Of a stretch of 64,000 nt of DNA, positions 25,542 to 34,697 are shown in pieces (the first letter of the stretch is position 1; every line of letters starts with the position of its first letter). Origin of the DNA: Gordonia hankookensis (lineage in GTDB: Bacteria; Actinomycetota; Actinomycetes; Mycobacteriales; Mycobacteriaceae). Under the pieces are notes generated by a model. It was not told the origin of the DNA and did not search any database. It worked only from the letters and a program-made list of their open reading frames with translations. The stretch covers positions 620,001 to 684,000 of the forward strand of contig NZ_JACWMS010000002.1 of assembly GCF_014673215.1 (NCBI RefSeq), read 5' to 3'. The position numbers were made by a program, and so were the translations under genes.

Positions 25542-27530
25542 GTGACCGCTTCACAGACAGACACCACGCCCGATTCCGGTATCGATCTCAGCTGGGTCGA
25601 CGCCGACGTCCGCGTGCAGGACGACCTGTTCACCCACGTCAACGGCCAGTGGCTGCGGAGCCACGTGATCCCCGACGACCGCTCGGTGGACGGCGCCTTC
25701 CACGTCCTGCGTGATCGCGCCGAGGAGAACGTGCGCGACATCATCACCGCGTGCGCCGGTTCCGACCCCGAGAGCGGCACCGACGCTCAGAAGATCGGTG
25801 ACCTCTACGCCTCGTTCATGGACACCGATCACATCGACGCCCTCGGGATCGGTCCGATCCGCGGCGAGCTCGAGAAGATCGCCGCGATCAGTTCGACCGA
25901 CGAGTTGAGCACCCGTCTCGGCCGTCTCCAGCGCCATGGCGTCGGCGGCCTCTTCGGCTTCTACGTCGACACCGACGCCAAGCAATCCGACCGCTACCTC
26001 GTCCACATCGTCCAGTCCGGTCTCGGGCTGCCCGACGAGTCCTATTACCGCGAGGACAAGCACGCCGAGACCAGGGACGCCTACGTGGCCCACGTCGGCC
26101 GGATGTTCACGCTCGCCGGGTACGACGATGCCGACGCCCGCGCACAGACGATCCTCGACCTCGAGACCGCCGTGGCGGCCGAGCACTGGGACGTGGTCCG
26201 TCGCCGCGACGCCGACCTCACCTACAACCTGATGACCCTGGCCGACTTCACCGGCGCCGCAGGTGCATTCGATGTCGACTCGTGGCTCGGCGGGCTGGGC
26301 ACGACCGGCGACGCAACGTTCGGCGAGGTCGTCGTCGGACAGCCGTCCTTCATCACCGGCGCAGCGGAGTTGATTGCATCGCGGCCGCTCGAGGACTGGA
26401 AGACCTGGCTGACGTGGCGGCTGCTCAGGTCCGCCGCGGGCTACCTGTCGTCGGAGTTCGTCGACGAGAACTTCGACTTCTACGGCCGCACCCTCACCGG
26501 CGCCGAGGCGATCCGCGACCGGTGGAAGCGCGGCGTCGGCTTCGTCGAGGACGCGATGGGCTTCGCCGTCGGGAAGCTGTACGTCGACAAGCACTTCGGC
26601 CCCGAGGCCAAGGCACAGATGGACGAGCTGATCGACAACCTCGTGGCCGCCTACCGCCGCAACATCTCCGACCTGGAGTGGATGACGCCCGCGACCCGGG
26701 AGAAGGCACTCGCCAAGCTGGGCAAGTTCACTCCCAAGATCGGCTTCCCCGCCCACTGGCGCGACTACGGCACGCTCACTGTCGACCGCGGCGACCTGAT
26801 CGGAAATGTCGCCCGCGCTTCGTCATTCGAGCAGGACCGCGAGTTCGCCAAGATCGGCAAACCGGTGGATCACGACGAGTGGTTCATGACACCGCAGACC
26901 GTGAACGCGTACTACAACCCGGGGATGAACGAGATCGTGTTCCCGGCCGCGATCCTCCAGCCGCCGTTCTTCGACCCCGACGCCGACGCCGCGGCCAATT
27001 ACGGCGGGATCGGGGCCGTCATCGGTCACGAGATCGGGCACGGATTCGACGACCAGGGTGCCAAGTACGACGGTGACGGCAATCTCGTCGATTGGTGGAC
27101 CGACGACGACCGGACCGAGTTCTCCGCGCGCACACGCAAACTCATCGAGCAGTACAGCGAGTTCACGCCGGAGGGGCTCGACGAGCAGTACAAGGTCAAC
27201 GGCGAGTTCACCATCGGCGAGAACATCGGCGACCTCGGAGGTCTGTCGATCGCACTCGTCGCCTACCGACTCGCGACACAGGGCGTCACTCCCCCGGAGA
27301 TCGACGGACTGTCCGGAGTGCAGCGGGTCTTCTACAGCTGGGCCCAGATCTGGCGCACCAAGACCCGCGACGCCGAGGCGATCAGGCGGCTGTCCATCGA
27401 CCCGCACTCCCCGCCCGAGTTCCGGTGCAACGGCGTGATCCGCAACATCGACGCCTTTTACGAAGCCTTCGACGTCTCGTCGGGGGACAAGCTCTACCTC
27501 GACGAGTCGGAGCGCGTCCGGATCTGGTGA
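25542..27530 (+). CDS. zmp1: Zinc metallopeptidase, M13 family (Zmp1-like)
   Basis: Neprilysin-type endopeptidase of 662 residues from GTG 25542 (ATG 25521 would add seven). This nearly equals M. tuberculosis Zmp1 (663). The zinc site is H496-E-I-G-H500 with the third ligand Glu560 and Asp564 in GENIGDLGG. The substrate-edge motif NAYYNPGMNEIVFPA is intact. There is no signal peptide, as in Zmp1. The frame is open far upstream, but that part is antisense to the flavoprotein and regulator genes. The Zmp1 call rests on length, the N-terminal match (SGIDLSWVDADVRVQDDLF) and gene order next to mmpL3-region genes. Confidence 0.93.
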   Translation: MTASQTDTTPDSGIDLSWVDADVRVQDDLFTHVNGQWLRSHVIPDDRSVDGAFHVLRDRAEENVRDIITACAGSDPESGTDAQKIGDLYASFMDTDHIDALGIGPIRGELEKIAAISSTDELSTRLGRLQRHGVGGLFGFYVDTDAKQSDRYLVHIVQSGLGLPDESYYREDKHAETRDAYVAHVGRMFTLAGYDDADARAQTILDLETAVAAEHWDVVRRRDADLTYNLMTLADFTGAAGAFDVDSWLGGLGTTGDATFGEVVVGQPSFITGAAELIASRPLEDWKTWLTWRLLRSAAGYLSSEFVDENFDFYGRTLTGAEAIRDRWKRGVGFVEDAMGFAVGKLYVDKHFGPEAKAQMDELIDNLVAAYRRNISDLEWMTPATREKALAKLGKFTPKIGFPAHWRDYGTLTVDRGDLIGNVARASSFEQDREFAKIGKPVDHDEWFMTPQTVNAYYNPGMNEIVFPAAILQPPFFDPDADAAANYGGIGAVIGHEIGHGFDDQGAKYDGDGNLVDWWTDDDRTEFSARTRKLIEQYSEFTPEGLDEQYKVNGEFTIGENIGDLGGLSIALVAYRLATQGVTPPEIDGLSGVQRVFYSWAQIWRTKTRDAEAIRRLSIDPHSPPEFRCNGVIRNIDAFYEAFDVSSGDKLYLDESERVRIW

Positions 27531-27536
27531 ACCCCG

Positions 27537-28076
27537 TTGAGCGACAATCCGATCGGTGCGGGTGAGAGCCGGGCACTGACGCAGCGGATCGGGCGGAGAC
27601 AGGTCACCCTGGCGATCGTCCGCCCGATCGTCGCCGCGGCCATCCTGCTGACCGGCTATTTCCTGCTGCCGATCGCCAAGGAGAGCTCGGCGAACCTCAT
27701 CGGTCTGATGATCGGCGCACTGCTGCTCGTCGCGTTCTGCGCCTGGGAGGTCCGACATTTCGTGCATTCGGAGTATCCGGTCGCCACCGCGGTCGAGATG
27801 CTGGTGGCGATCGCCGCGTTGTACATCGTGGCGTTCGCCACCACCTACTACCTGTTCTCCGAGTACGCCGACGGCAGCTTCAACACCCACCTGACCCGGA
27901 TCGATGCGCTCTACTTCTGTCTCACCGTCTTCACCACGACGGGATTCGGCGACATCGCCGCGGACTCCCAGGCGGCCCGTGTCGCGGTGTCCATCCAGAT
28001 GGCCAGCACCCTGATCCTACTCGGGTTGGGCCTGCGGTTTCTCAACGTGCTGGTGACCGCACGCGTCCGGCGCTGA
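27537..28076 (+). CDS. Two-pore-helix potassium channel (ion channel family)
   Basis: 179 residues from a TTG at 27537, 6 bp after the peptidase stop and without its own ribosome site, so translation is likely coupled. Four hydrophobic segments are visible. The last two flank a pore loop with the K+ selectivity filter TTTGFGD (GFGD variant of GYGD). No RCK or cyclic-nucleotide domain is attached. The actinobacterial family is annotated as ion channel 2; physiological role unknown. Confidence 0.85.
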   Translation: MSDNPIGAGESRALTQRIGRRQVTLAIVRPIVAAAILLTGYFLLPIAKESSANLIGLMIGALLLVAFCAWEVRHFVHSEYPVATAVEMLVAIAALYIVAFATTYYLFSEYADGSFNTHLTRIDALYFCLTVFTTTGFGDIAADSQAARVAVSIQMASTLILLGLGLRFLNVLVTARVRR

Positions 28077-28121
28077 CGGCCCTCTGGCTGCCCCGACGGC
28101 CACCGGCCTAGGCTGGGCACC

Positions 28122-29174
28122 GTGACCATGAACGACGGAATGATGCCCGACTTCTGGGCGTCCTGGACCGCGACACCGATCGTCTGGGCGCTGATGGCCG
28201 TCGCATCCCTGGCCTATGTCGCCGGGGCGATCCGCATCGGTCACTGGCCGGTGTCACGGACCGCGTCCTGGCTGCTCAGCATGGTGCTGCTCGTCGTCTC
28301 GCTCAATTCGGGCGTGGCGATGTTCGCTCACCACCTGTTCTGGATGCACATGGTGCTGCACCTGCTGATGATCACCGTGATCCCGCTGTTCCTCGTGCTC
28401 GCCCAGCCCATCCGGTTGTCCGCGTCGGCACTCGGCCCCCGCGGCGGCGAGACGGTCGAACGGATCATGACCAGCACCGTGATCCGGTTCATCACCGCGC
28501 CGATGTTCACTGTGCCGCTGTATGCGGCCGTGCTGGTGCTGACCCACCTGACCGGTTTCCAGCAGCAGATGGCCGAGCACATGTGGATCCACCACAGCGA
28601 GCTCGTGCTCTACCTGGTGAGCGGTTACCTCTTGCTGCTCCCGCTGATCGGCGACGAACTGACCGGCCATGACTACAGCTACGCCGCGCGGTTCGTGACA
28701 CTGCTGGTGGCGATGGGCGCCGACACCTTCGTCGGGGTGATCCTGATGCTGACCAGCTACGAGATCGCGCCCGATTTCTCGGCCTCACGGGCCGGCTGGG
28801 GCGCGGAATCGGTCCTCAACCCATCGGCGATGACCGACCAGAGTGCCGCCGGAGCGATCATGTGGTGGGCGGGCGACGGACTCATGATGTGCCTGCTGGT
28901 GTTCCTCGCCTGGGAGTGGATCCGGGCCGAGGGCCTCGGCCGAGGGCGGCAGGACTCCGCGTCCCGGCATCTGGGCAAGGCCCGGCCGTCGTTCCTCGAG
29001 TCGGCCCGACGCGATGCGCTGGGCACCGACTCCGTGGACGTGGACGACGACGATGCCGTGCTGGCTGCATACAACGCCCGGCTGGCCGCCATGCACGGAC
29101 AGCAGCCCGCCGGGACCGAGGGCGGCCGGCGCGCGGGGCAGGACCCGCACGCCGAACCACACCGCGATCAGTAG
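28122..29174 (+). CDS. Cytochrome c oxidase assembly protein, CtaG (caa3) family
   Basis: 350 residues from GTG 28122 (ATG 28128 also possible). Seven or so hydrophobic segments and the His-rich helices MFAHHLFWMHMVLHLLMI and MAEHMWIHHSELVLYL are typical of the caa3-CtaG family, which helps to load copper into cytochrome oxidase. The C-terminal 90 residues are hydrophilic and acidic (SVDVDDDDAV). Its last 7 bp overlap the convergent alcohol dehydrogenase gene. Upstream is the K+ channel at 45 bp. Confidence 0.85.
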   Translation: MTMNDGMMPDFWASWTATPIVWALMAVASLAYVAGAIRIGHWPVSRTASWLLSMVLLVVSLNSGVAMFAHHLFWMHMVLHLLMITVIPLFLVLAQPIRLSASALGPRGGETVERIMTSTVIRFITAPMFTVPLYAAVLVLTHLTGFQQQMAEHMWIHHSELVLYLVSGYLLLLPLIGDELTGHDYSYAARFVTLLVAMGADTFVGVILMLTSYEIAPDFSASRAGWGAESVLNPSAMTDQSAAGAIMWWAGDGLMMCLLVFLAWEWIRAEGLGRGRQDSASRHLGKARPSFLESARRDALGTDSVDVDDDDAVLAAYNARLAAMHGQQPAGTEGGRRAGQDPHAEPHRDQ

Positions 29175-30295
29175 TCGTCGTCGCCGTAGACGATCATCCC
29201 GCGGATGTTGTTACCCGCCAGCATGTCGTCGTAGGCCTCGTTGATCTGGTCCAGACGATAGGTCTGGGTGACCAGGTCACCGAGGTTGAGCTTTCCGGCC
29301 CGGTACTCGTGGAGCAGCGTCGGGACCTGGGTACGCGGGCTCGCCCCGCCGAAGATGGCGCCCTGCACCCGCTTCTGGAGCAGCGTCAGCTCGAAGAGGT
29401 TCATCTGGGCATCACTGTTGGCGAAGTTGCCCATACCGGTCACGATCACCTGCCCGCCCTTGCCGGTGAGGCTCAGCGCAGGCTGGATCATCGAGCCGTC
29501 GATCTCGCCGACGGTCAGGATGGTGGTGTTGGCCATCTTTCCCCAGGAGATCTCACCGATCACCGGGAGCGCCTCCTCCATCGAGGAGAACGTGTGGGTC
29601 GCGCCCAGCTTCTCGGCCATCTGCAGCTTGAACGGCACCGGGTCGACTGCGGCCACGATCCGCGCACCGGCCGATGCGGCGCCCTGGACCGCGTTGATGC
29701 CCACACCGCCGATCCCGACCACCACGACCACGTCACCGGCATGTGTCGCGCCGATCTCGACCGCCGAACCCCAACCGGTCGCCACACCGCAGCCCAGCAG
29801 CGCGGCCTCCTTCAAAGGGATGTCGTCCTCGACCTTCACCAATGACGCCTCGTTCACCGTGATGTACGGCGCGAAGGTGCCGAGCAGGCACATCTGGGTG
29901 AGACCGGCACCATCGCTGGTGTGGGCACGATGCGTGTCGTCGGAGATGGCGAGCCCGCTGAGCAGGCGCGCACCTTCGTCGCAGAAGTTCTGATCCCCCC
30001 GCGAACACGGCTCGCACACACCACAGGCCGGGATGAAGGCGGTGACCACGTGGTCGCCTTCCTTCAGCCGCGTCACGCCCGGCCCGACCTTCGTCACCAC
30101 GCCTGCGCCCTCGTGCCCGCCGAGGACCGGCATCGGAGCCGGACTGTCGCCGGTGCGCAGATGGTGGTCGGAGTGGCACAGACCCGAGCTGACCAGCTTG
30201 ACCTGCACCTCACCGGCCACCGGATCATCGAGTTCGAACTCTTCGATCTGCCACTTCTCGCCCGGGTTCCGGAGGATTGCCCCCTTGGTTTTCAT
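29168..30295 (-). CDS. NDMA-dependent alcohol dehydrogenase
   Basis: Zinc-containing medium-chain dehydrogenase of 375 residues with tightly bound NAD(H), regenerated by an electron carrier (mycofactocin in vivo in related enzymes, NDMA in assays). Catalytic zinc ligands are in SSGLCHSDHH and GGHEGAGVV. The structural zinc set is CGVCEPCSRGDQNFC. The cofactor motif is VVGIGGVGINAVQGA. The ATG at 30295 follows AGAAAGGT; the longer frame to 30514 is not supported. The NAFANS-type loop GMGNFANSDAQMN is family-typical. No mycofactocin genes occur in the window. Confidence 0.9.
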   Translation of the reverse strand: MKTKGAILRNPGEKWQIEEFELDDPVAGEVQVKLVSSGLCHSDHHLRTGDSPAPMPVLGGHEGAGVVTKVGPGVTRLKEGDHVVTAFIPACGVCEPCSRGDQNFCDEGARLLSGLAISDDTHRAHTSDGAGLTQMCLLGTFAPYITVNEASLVKVEDDIPLKEAALLGCGVATGWGSAVEIGATHAGDVVVVVGIGGVGINAVQGAASAGARIVAAVDPVPFKLQMAEKLGATHTFSSMEEALPVIGEISWGKMANTTILTVGEIDGSMIQPALSLTGKGGQVIVTGMGNFANSDAQMNLFELTLLQKRVQGAIFGGASPRTQVPTLLHEYRAGKLNLGDLVTQTYRLDQINEAYDDMLAGNNIRGMIVYGDDDY

Positions 30296-30535
30296 CTCGT
30301 ACGCACCTTTCTCTCGGACAGCGATATGAGACCTCGTCCACATCGTTGTCCCGTATGCACCAACGCGCATACGAAATGGCTGGTCACGTTGTGGCGGTTG
30401 GGTTTTCGGCAGACCGATCGCACGTTCGGGAGACTTCGGCCTGCGCGCCCTCCCCAGCGCCATCTCGTGCCCGCCCTCCCGACATTTCGGACACCGGTTC
30501 ATGGCGTGTGCCACCGGCCATGACAGGATGGCGCC

Positions 30536-32590
30536 ATGGCGACAAGGCCCCGGCTTCGCTGGCTGATCCCCGCGCTCCTGTTGCTTCTCTGGATCGTCAT
30601 CGGAGGTGTCACCGGCCCGTACGCCGGCAAGCTGGCGTCGGTCTCCAGCAACGACAACACCACGTTCCTGCCTGCATCGGCGGAGTCGACCGAGGTGAAC
30701 AGCCTCCTCGGCGATTTTTCGGACACCGACACCCTGCCTGCCATCGTGATCGCCGAACGCACCTCCGGCATCACCCCGCAGGATCTGGAGTTCCTCGCCA
30801 CCGCGACCCGGCCGTTGCAGGGGACCGCGGGATTCGGTCCGGCGTTCTCGCCGCCGATCCCGTCGGCCGACCGCCAGGCCGCCCAGATGTTCGTCCCGGT
30901 CGCGACCGACGGCGAACCCGAGGACGCCGTCGAACAGTTGCGAGACACCCTGGACGGGGCACCGGCCGGGCTCGTCGTGAAGGTGACCGGCCCGGCCGGT
31001 CAGGCCGCCGACCTCAGCGACGCGTTCAGCGGCATCGATGGAATCCTGCTGCTGGTGGCCGGGTCCGTCGTGATCGGAATCCTGATCGTCGTCTACCGCA
31101 GTCCGATCCTGCCGTTCGTGGTCATCGTCTCCGCGGTGTTCGCCCTCGGCCTGGCCTCCGGTCTCGTCTACCTGCTCGCCAAGGCGAACGTGCTCGAACT
31201 CAACGGGCAGAGTCAGGGCATCCTGTTCATTCTCGTGTTCGGCGCCGCGACCGACTACGCACTGCTCCTGGTGTCCCGGTTCCGCGAGGAACTCACCCGC
31301 ACCGATGACAGATACGCCGCGCTTCGCGGCGCCTGGCGCGCCACCATCGAGCCCGTGGCCGCGTCTGCCGGCACCGTCATCCTGGGCGTGCTCTGCCTGC
31401 TCTTCTCCGATCTCAACTCGAATCGCAGCCTGGGCCCGGTGGCCGCGCTCGGCATCGCGGCGTCGTTCCTCGCGTCGATGACGTTCCTGCCTGCGGCACT
31501 CGCACTCCTCGGACGCACGGCCTTCTGGCCGTTACGGCCCGCACACACCGACGACTCCGAGCCCGGCAGTGCCCATCGCCTCTGGGCGCGGATCGCCGAC
31601 CGCGTCGCGGCACGCCCCCGCACGATCTGGATCGTCACGCTCGTGGTCCTCCTCGTCGGCGCCGCCTTCGCGCCCACCTTCAAGGCGGACGGCATCGCAC
31701 AGACGGACTTCTTCATCGGTTCGGTGGAGTCCGTCGAGGGCGCCGACATCCAGGCCCGACATTTCGACGCCGGGAGCGGCTCACCGACCTGGGTGATCGC
31801 CGACGAGGCCGCAGCAGATGACGTGCTCACCGCGGTCCGCGACGTGGACGGGGTCGCAACGGCCGAACTGGTCGAACGGTCCGGCTCCCCGCTGGTCGTC
31901 GACGGCCGCGTGGCCGTACAGGCGACGCTGACCGACAATGCCGAGTCCCTGGCCGCGCAGGACACCGTCACCCGTATCCGCGATCGCGTCCATGCCGTCG
32001 ACGACGCGAACGCACTGGTGGGCGGCAGTACGGCCACCGACCTCGACACCAGGACCACGGCCATCCACGACCGCAACCTGATCATCCCCATCGTGCTGCT
32101 GGTGGTTCTGGTGATCCTGATGTTGCTGTTGCGGAGCGTCGTCGCGCCGGTGCTGCTGCTGGCGACGACGGTGCTCTCGTTCGCCACCACTCTCGGCGTG
32201 GCAGCACTCCTGTTCAACGGGCCTTTCGGCTTCGCGGGCGCCGACCCGGTGGTACCCCTGTTCGCCTTCGTCTTCCTCGTCGCCCTCGGCATCGACTACA
32301 ACATCTTCCTGATGACGCGCGTACGAGAGGAGTCGCGCACCCACGGCACCCGGTCGGGAATGATCCGCGGGCTCACCGCCACGGGCGGCGTCATCACGTC
32401 CGCGGGCGTGGTCCTCGCCGCCACATTTGCCGCACTTGCCGTGATCCCGCTGCTGTTCCTCGTGCAGATCGCCTTCCTCGTGGCCTTCGGCGTCCTCATC
32501 GACACGCTCATCGTCCGGTCGCTGCTCGTACCCGCCCTGACCCTCGACATCGGCAAACGGGTGTGGTGGCCAAGTCGACTGTCCCGCTGA
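30536..32590 (+). CDS. MMPL family (RND) transporter
   Basis: 684 residues, with two halves of one plus five helices around two extracytoplasmic loops. Proton-relay Asp-Tyr pairs are in FGAATDYALLLVSRF (about residue 240) and LGIDYNIFLMTRV (about 590). It is shorter than the lipid exporters MmpL3/MmpL7 and lacks a long tail. It resembles the streptomycete/actinobacterial MMPL drug or lipid exporters. It stands alone, divergent from the ADH, with no accessory MmpS gene. Substrate unknown. Confidence 0.9.
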   Translation: MATRPRLRWLIPALLLLLWIVIGGVTGPYAGKLASVSSNDNTTFLPASAESTEVNSLLGDFSDTDTLPAIVIAERTSGITPQDLEFLATATRPLQGTAGFGPAFSPPIPSADRQAAQMFVPVATDGEPEDAVEQLRDTLDGAPAGLVVKVTGPAGQAADLSDAFSGIDGILLLVAGSVVIGILIVVYRSPILPFVVIVSAVFALGLASGLVYLLAKANVLELNGQSQGILFILVFGAATDYALLLVSRFREELTRTDDRYAALRGAWRATIEPVAASAGTVILGVLCLLFSDLNSNRSLGPVAALGIAASFLASMTFLPAALALLGRTAFWPLRPAHTDDSEPGSAHRLWARIADRVAARPRTIWIVTLVVLLVGAAFAPTFKADGIAQTDFFIGSVESVEGADIQARHFDAGSGSPTWVIADEAAADDVLTAVRDVDGVATAELVERSGSPLVVDGRVAVQATLTDNAESLAAQDTVTRIRDRVHAVDDANALVGGSTATDLDTRTTAIHDRNLIIPIVLLVVLVILMLLLRSVVAPVLLLATTVLSFATTLGVAALLFNGPFGFAGADPVVPLFAFVFLVALGIDYNIFLMTRVREESRTHGTRSGMIRGLTATGGVITSAGVVLAATFAALAVIPLLFLVQIAFLVAFGVLIDTLIVRSLLVPALTLDIGKRVWWPSRLSR

Positions 32591-32743
32591 GGATTCCGAA
32601 CTCGAAGCAACCAGATGCCGACCCACCGGCGCGATCGACATCAAATCGCGATCCTGAGAGTTCGGTGAAATAAACACGTTTGGGTGCCGCGCCGACTAGC
32701 GTCGACTTCATCTCTCCCAAATGATCGTTAGCGGGTGATCACC

Positions 32744-33700
32744 ATGACTCTGGCCGAACACAAGTCGCGCGGGCGTGAAGACTTCGCGTCGCTACGCAGC
32801 GGCGGCCTCAACTGGGAGTCGTTTCCGTTGCGGCTCTTCATCAAAGGGAACGCCCGGTTCTGGGATCCGGCCGCCATCGACTTCCGCCGCGACAGCCAGG
32901 ACTGGACCGAGATCACCGACGAGCAACGACGCAGCACCACCTTCCTCGTGAGTCAGTTCATCGCCGGCGAGGAAGCGGTCACCCAGGACATCCAGCCGTT
33001 CATGAACGCGATGGCGGCGGAGGGTCGGTTCGGCGACGAGATGTATCTGTCGCAATTCTGCTTCGAGGAGGCCAAGCACACCCAGGTCTTCCGGATGTGG
33101 ATGGATGCCGTCGGGCTGACCGGCGACCTGCAGTCGTTCGTCGCCGACAATCCGTTTTACCGGCAGCTGTTCTACGAAGAGCTCCCGTCGTCGCTGCAAC
33201 TCCTCGACAGCGATCCGTCGCCGCGCAATCAGGTCCGGGCGAGTGTCACCTACAACCACGTGATCGAGGGCAGCCTCGCCCTGACGGGCTATCACGCCTG
33301 GCAGACGGTGTGCACGCGGCACGACATCTTCCCCGGGATGCAGAAGCTCATCCGCTTCATCGGCAACGACGAGCGACGGCACATGGCGTGGGGCACCTTC
33401 ACCTGCCGGCGCCATGTGGCCGCCGACGACTCGCTCTGGGATGTGGTCACCGCTCGGATGGCGGAGCTGATGCCCCTGGCCCTCGGCATGATCAACTGGG
33501 TCAACGAACAGTTCGAGGTCCAGCCGTTCGGCCTGGACAACAGCGAGTTCATCGCCTATGCCGCCGATCGCGGACAGCGCCGACTGAGCGCGATCGAGTC
33601 GGCGCGCGGTCGGCCGGTGGCCGAGATCGATCTCGACTACTCACCGGAGACCCTGGAGGAACAGTTCGGCGAAGAGGACCTGAGCTCCATCGGCCGCTGA
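32744..33700 (+). CDS. R2-like ligand-binding oxidase (R2lox)
   Basis: Ferritin-like Mn/Fe oxidase, 318 residues from ATG 32744 (GTG 32735 in frame). Metal ligands occur in order: Glu76 in [10 protein letters not shown], the EExxH of [12 protein letters not shown], the Glu of [14 protein letters not shown] and the ExxH of [11 protein letters not shown]. The residues that form the Val-Tyr ether crosslink in M. tuberculosis R2lox are conserved as Val79 and Tyr170. So this is R2lox and not the R2 subunit of ribonucleotide reductase. The physiological substrate is unknown; the known proteins bind a long-chain fatty acid. The neighbouring KstR-type operator hints at a lipid-catabolism setting. Confidence 0.93.
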   Translation: MTLAEHKSRGREDFASLRSGGLNWESFPLRLFIKGNARFWDPAAIDFRRDSQDWTEITDEQRRSTTFLVSQFIAGEEAVTQDIQPFMNAMAAEGRFGDEMYLSQFCFEEAKHTQVFRMWMDAVGLTGDLQSFVADNPFYRQLFYEELPSSLQLLDSDPSPRNQVRASVTYNHVIEGSLALTGYHAWQTVCTRHDIFPGMQKLIRFIGNDERRHMAWGTFTCRRHVAADDSLWDVVTARMAELMPLALGMINWVNEQFEVQPFGLDNSEFIAYAADRGQRRLSAIESARGRPVAEIDLDYSPETLEEQFGEEDLSSIGR

Positions 33701-33736
33701 GCTGCCCCTCCCCGGCTACCACCCGTGACAACAAAC

Positions 33737-33750
33737 TAGAACACGTTCTA
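33737..33750. promoter_or_regulatory. KstR-type operator
   Basis: tagaacacgttcta has perfect 6-bp arms around two bases and matches every fixed position of the KstR consensus TNNAACNNGTTNNA. It lies 5 bp before the GTG of the alpha/beta hydrolase, so it covers the promoter of a leaderless or nearly leaderless transcript. KstR represses cholesterol-catabolism genes in mycobacteria and rhodococci. Confidence 0.75.
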
Positions 33751-33755
33751 CCCTG

Positions 33756-34619
33756 GTGGACGTGGATGTCTCCTTCGACGCGACCAAACGCGAACTGAAC
33801 ACCGACCAGGGCGTACTGCGCTATCACGAAGCAGGCGATGCCGCCGCGCCGCCGTTGATCCTGCTGCACGGGTCCGGCCCCGGCGTCACCGGCTGGCGCA
33901 ACTACCGGGGCAACCTGGACTTCTTCGCCCAGACCCACCACTGCTACGTGGTCGAGTTCCCGGGCTTCGGCGTGAGCGATGCCGTGGAGGGCCATCCGGT
34001 GCTCACGGCCGGGTCGTCGGTGATCCGCTTCATGGACGCCCTCGAGATCCCGTCGGCTCCGATGATCGGCAATTCGATGGGCGGCGTCGTCGGCGTCAAC
34101 CTGGCGATCAAGAAGCCCGACCGCGTGGAGAAGCTGGTGACCATCGGCGGCGTCGGGCCCAACGTGTTCAGTTCCAGCCCTAGCGAGGGCCTGCGGTTGC
34201 TGCAGGAGTTCACCGACAATCCCGACAAGGACAAGCTCGTCCGCTGGCTGACCGCGATGGTCCACGACCGGAAACTCGTCACCGAGGAACTCATCGAGGA
34301 ACGCTGGGAAGCGGCGATCCATCCCGACGCCCAGAAGACCGCGCAGATGATGTACGGCTCGGCAGCCTTCGAGATGCAGCAGCAGTTCATGGCCGCCTCC
34401 GACACCCCGCCGTACTGGGCGATGATGCACAAGGTCGCCTGCCCGACCCTGCTCACCTGGGGCCGCGACGACCGGGTGAGCCCGCCGGACATGTCGATGG
34501 TGCCGATGCGCCTGATCCCCGACGCCGAGCTGCACATCTTCCCCAAGTGCGGTCACTGGGTGATGATCGAGGCCAAGGAGGCGTTCGAGGCGACGGTGCG
34601 CGCATTCTTGCTGCGTTGA
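33756..34619 (+). CDS. Alpha/beta hydrolase, meta-cleavage product hydrolase type
   Basis: 287 residues from GTG 33756. Oxyanion motif LLHGSGPG, nucleophile Ser107 in GNSMGG, acid Asp239 in WGRDDRVSP and base His267 in KCGHWVMIE form a complete triad. The layout is that of BphD/HsaD C-C bond hydrolases. It differs enough from HsaD that I would not name it so. The KstR-type operator touching its start supports a job in sterol or steroid side-product breakdown. No ribosome site precedes the start, in line with a leaderless message. Confidence 0.88.
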   Translation: MDVDVSFDATKRELNTDQGVLRYHEAGDAAAPPLILLHGSGPGVTGWRNYRGNLDFFAQTHHCYVVEFPGFGVSDAVEGHPVLTAGSSVIRFMDALEIPSAPMIGNSMGGVVGVNLAIKKPDRVEKLVTIGGVGPNVFSSSPSEGLRLLQEFTDNPDKDKLVRWLTAMVHDRKLVTEELIEERWEAAIHPDAQKTAQMMYGSAAFEMQQQFMAASDTPPYWAMMHKVACPTLLTWGRDDRVSPPDMSMVPMRLIPDAELHIFPKCGHWVMIEAKEAFEATVRAFLLR

Positions 34620-34629
34620 CCCCCTTTCC

Positions 34630-34687
34630 GCGACCTCATCTCGCAGGTGCGACTTCGGCCGAGGTCGCGAACCCGAGGTGAGGTCGC
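34630..34687. repeat. 58-bp palindromic direct repeat, left copy
   Basis: Starts gcgacctcatctcg, holds the near-palindrome gcgacttcggccgaggtcgc at 34649-34668 and ends tgaggtcgc. The outer arms gcgacctc and gaggtcgc also pair. It lies between the convergent hydrolase and AbiEi-like genes, and matches the right copy at 35683 in length and orientation. It could also terminate both genes. Confidence 0.8.
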
Positions 34688-34697
34688 GGAATGCGAA

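Noticed and set aside
32672-32681. aaacacgttt as a second KstR site upstream of R2lox
   Set aside because: Core AACNNGTT is present but the outer T and A of the consensus are missing, so it is not called as a site.
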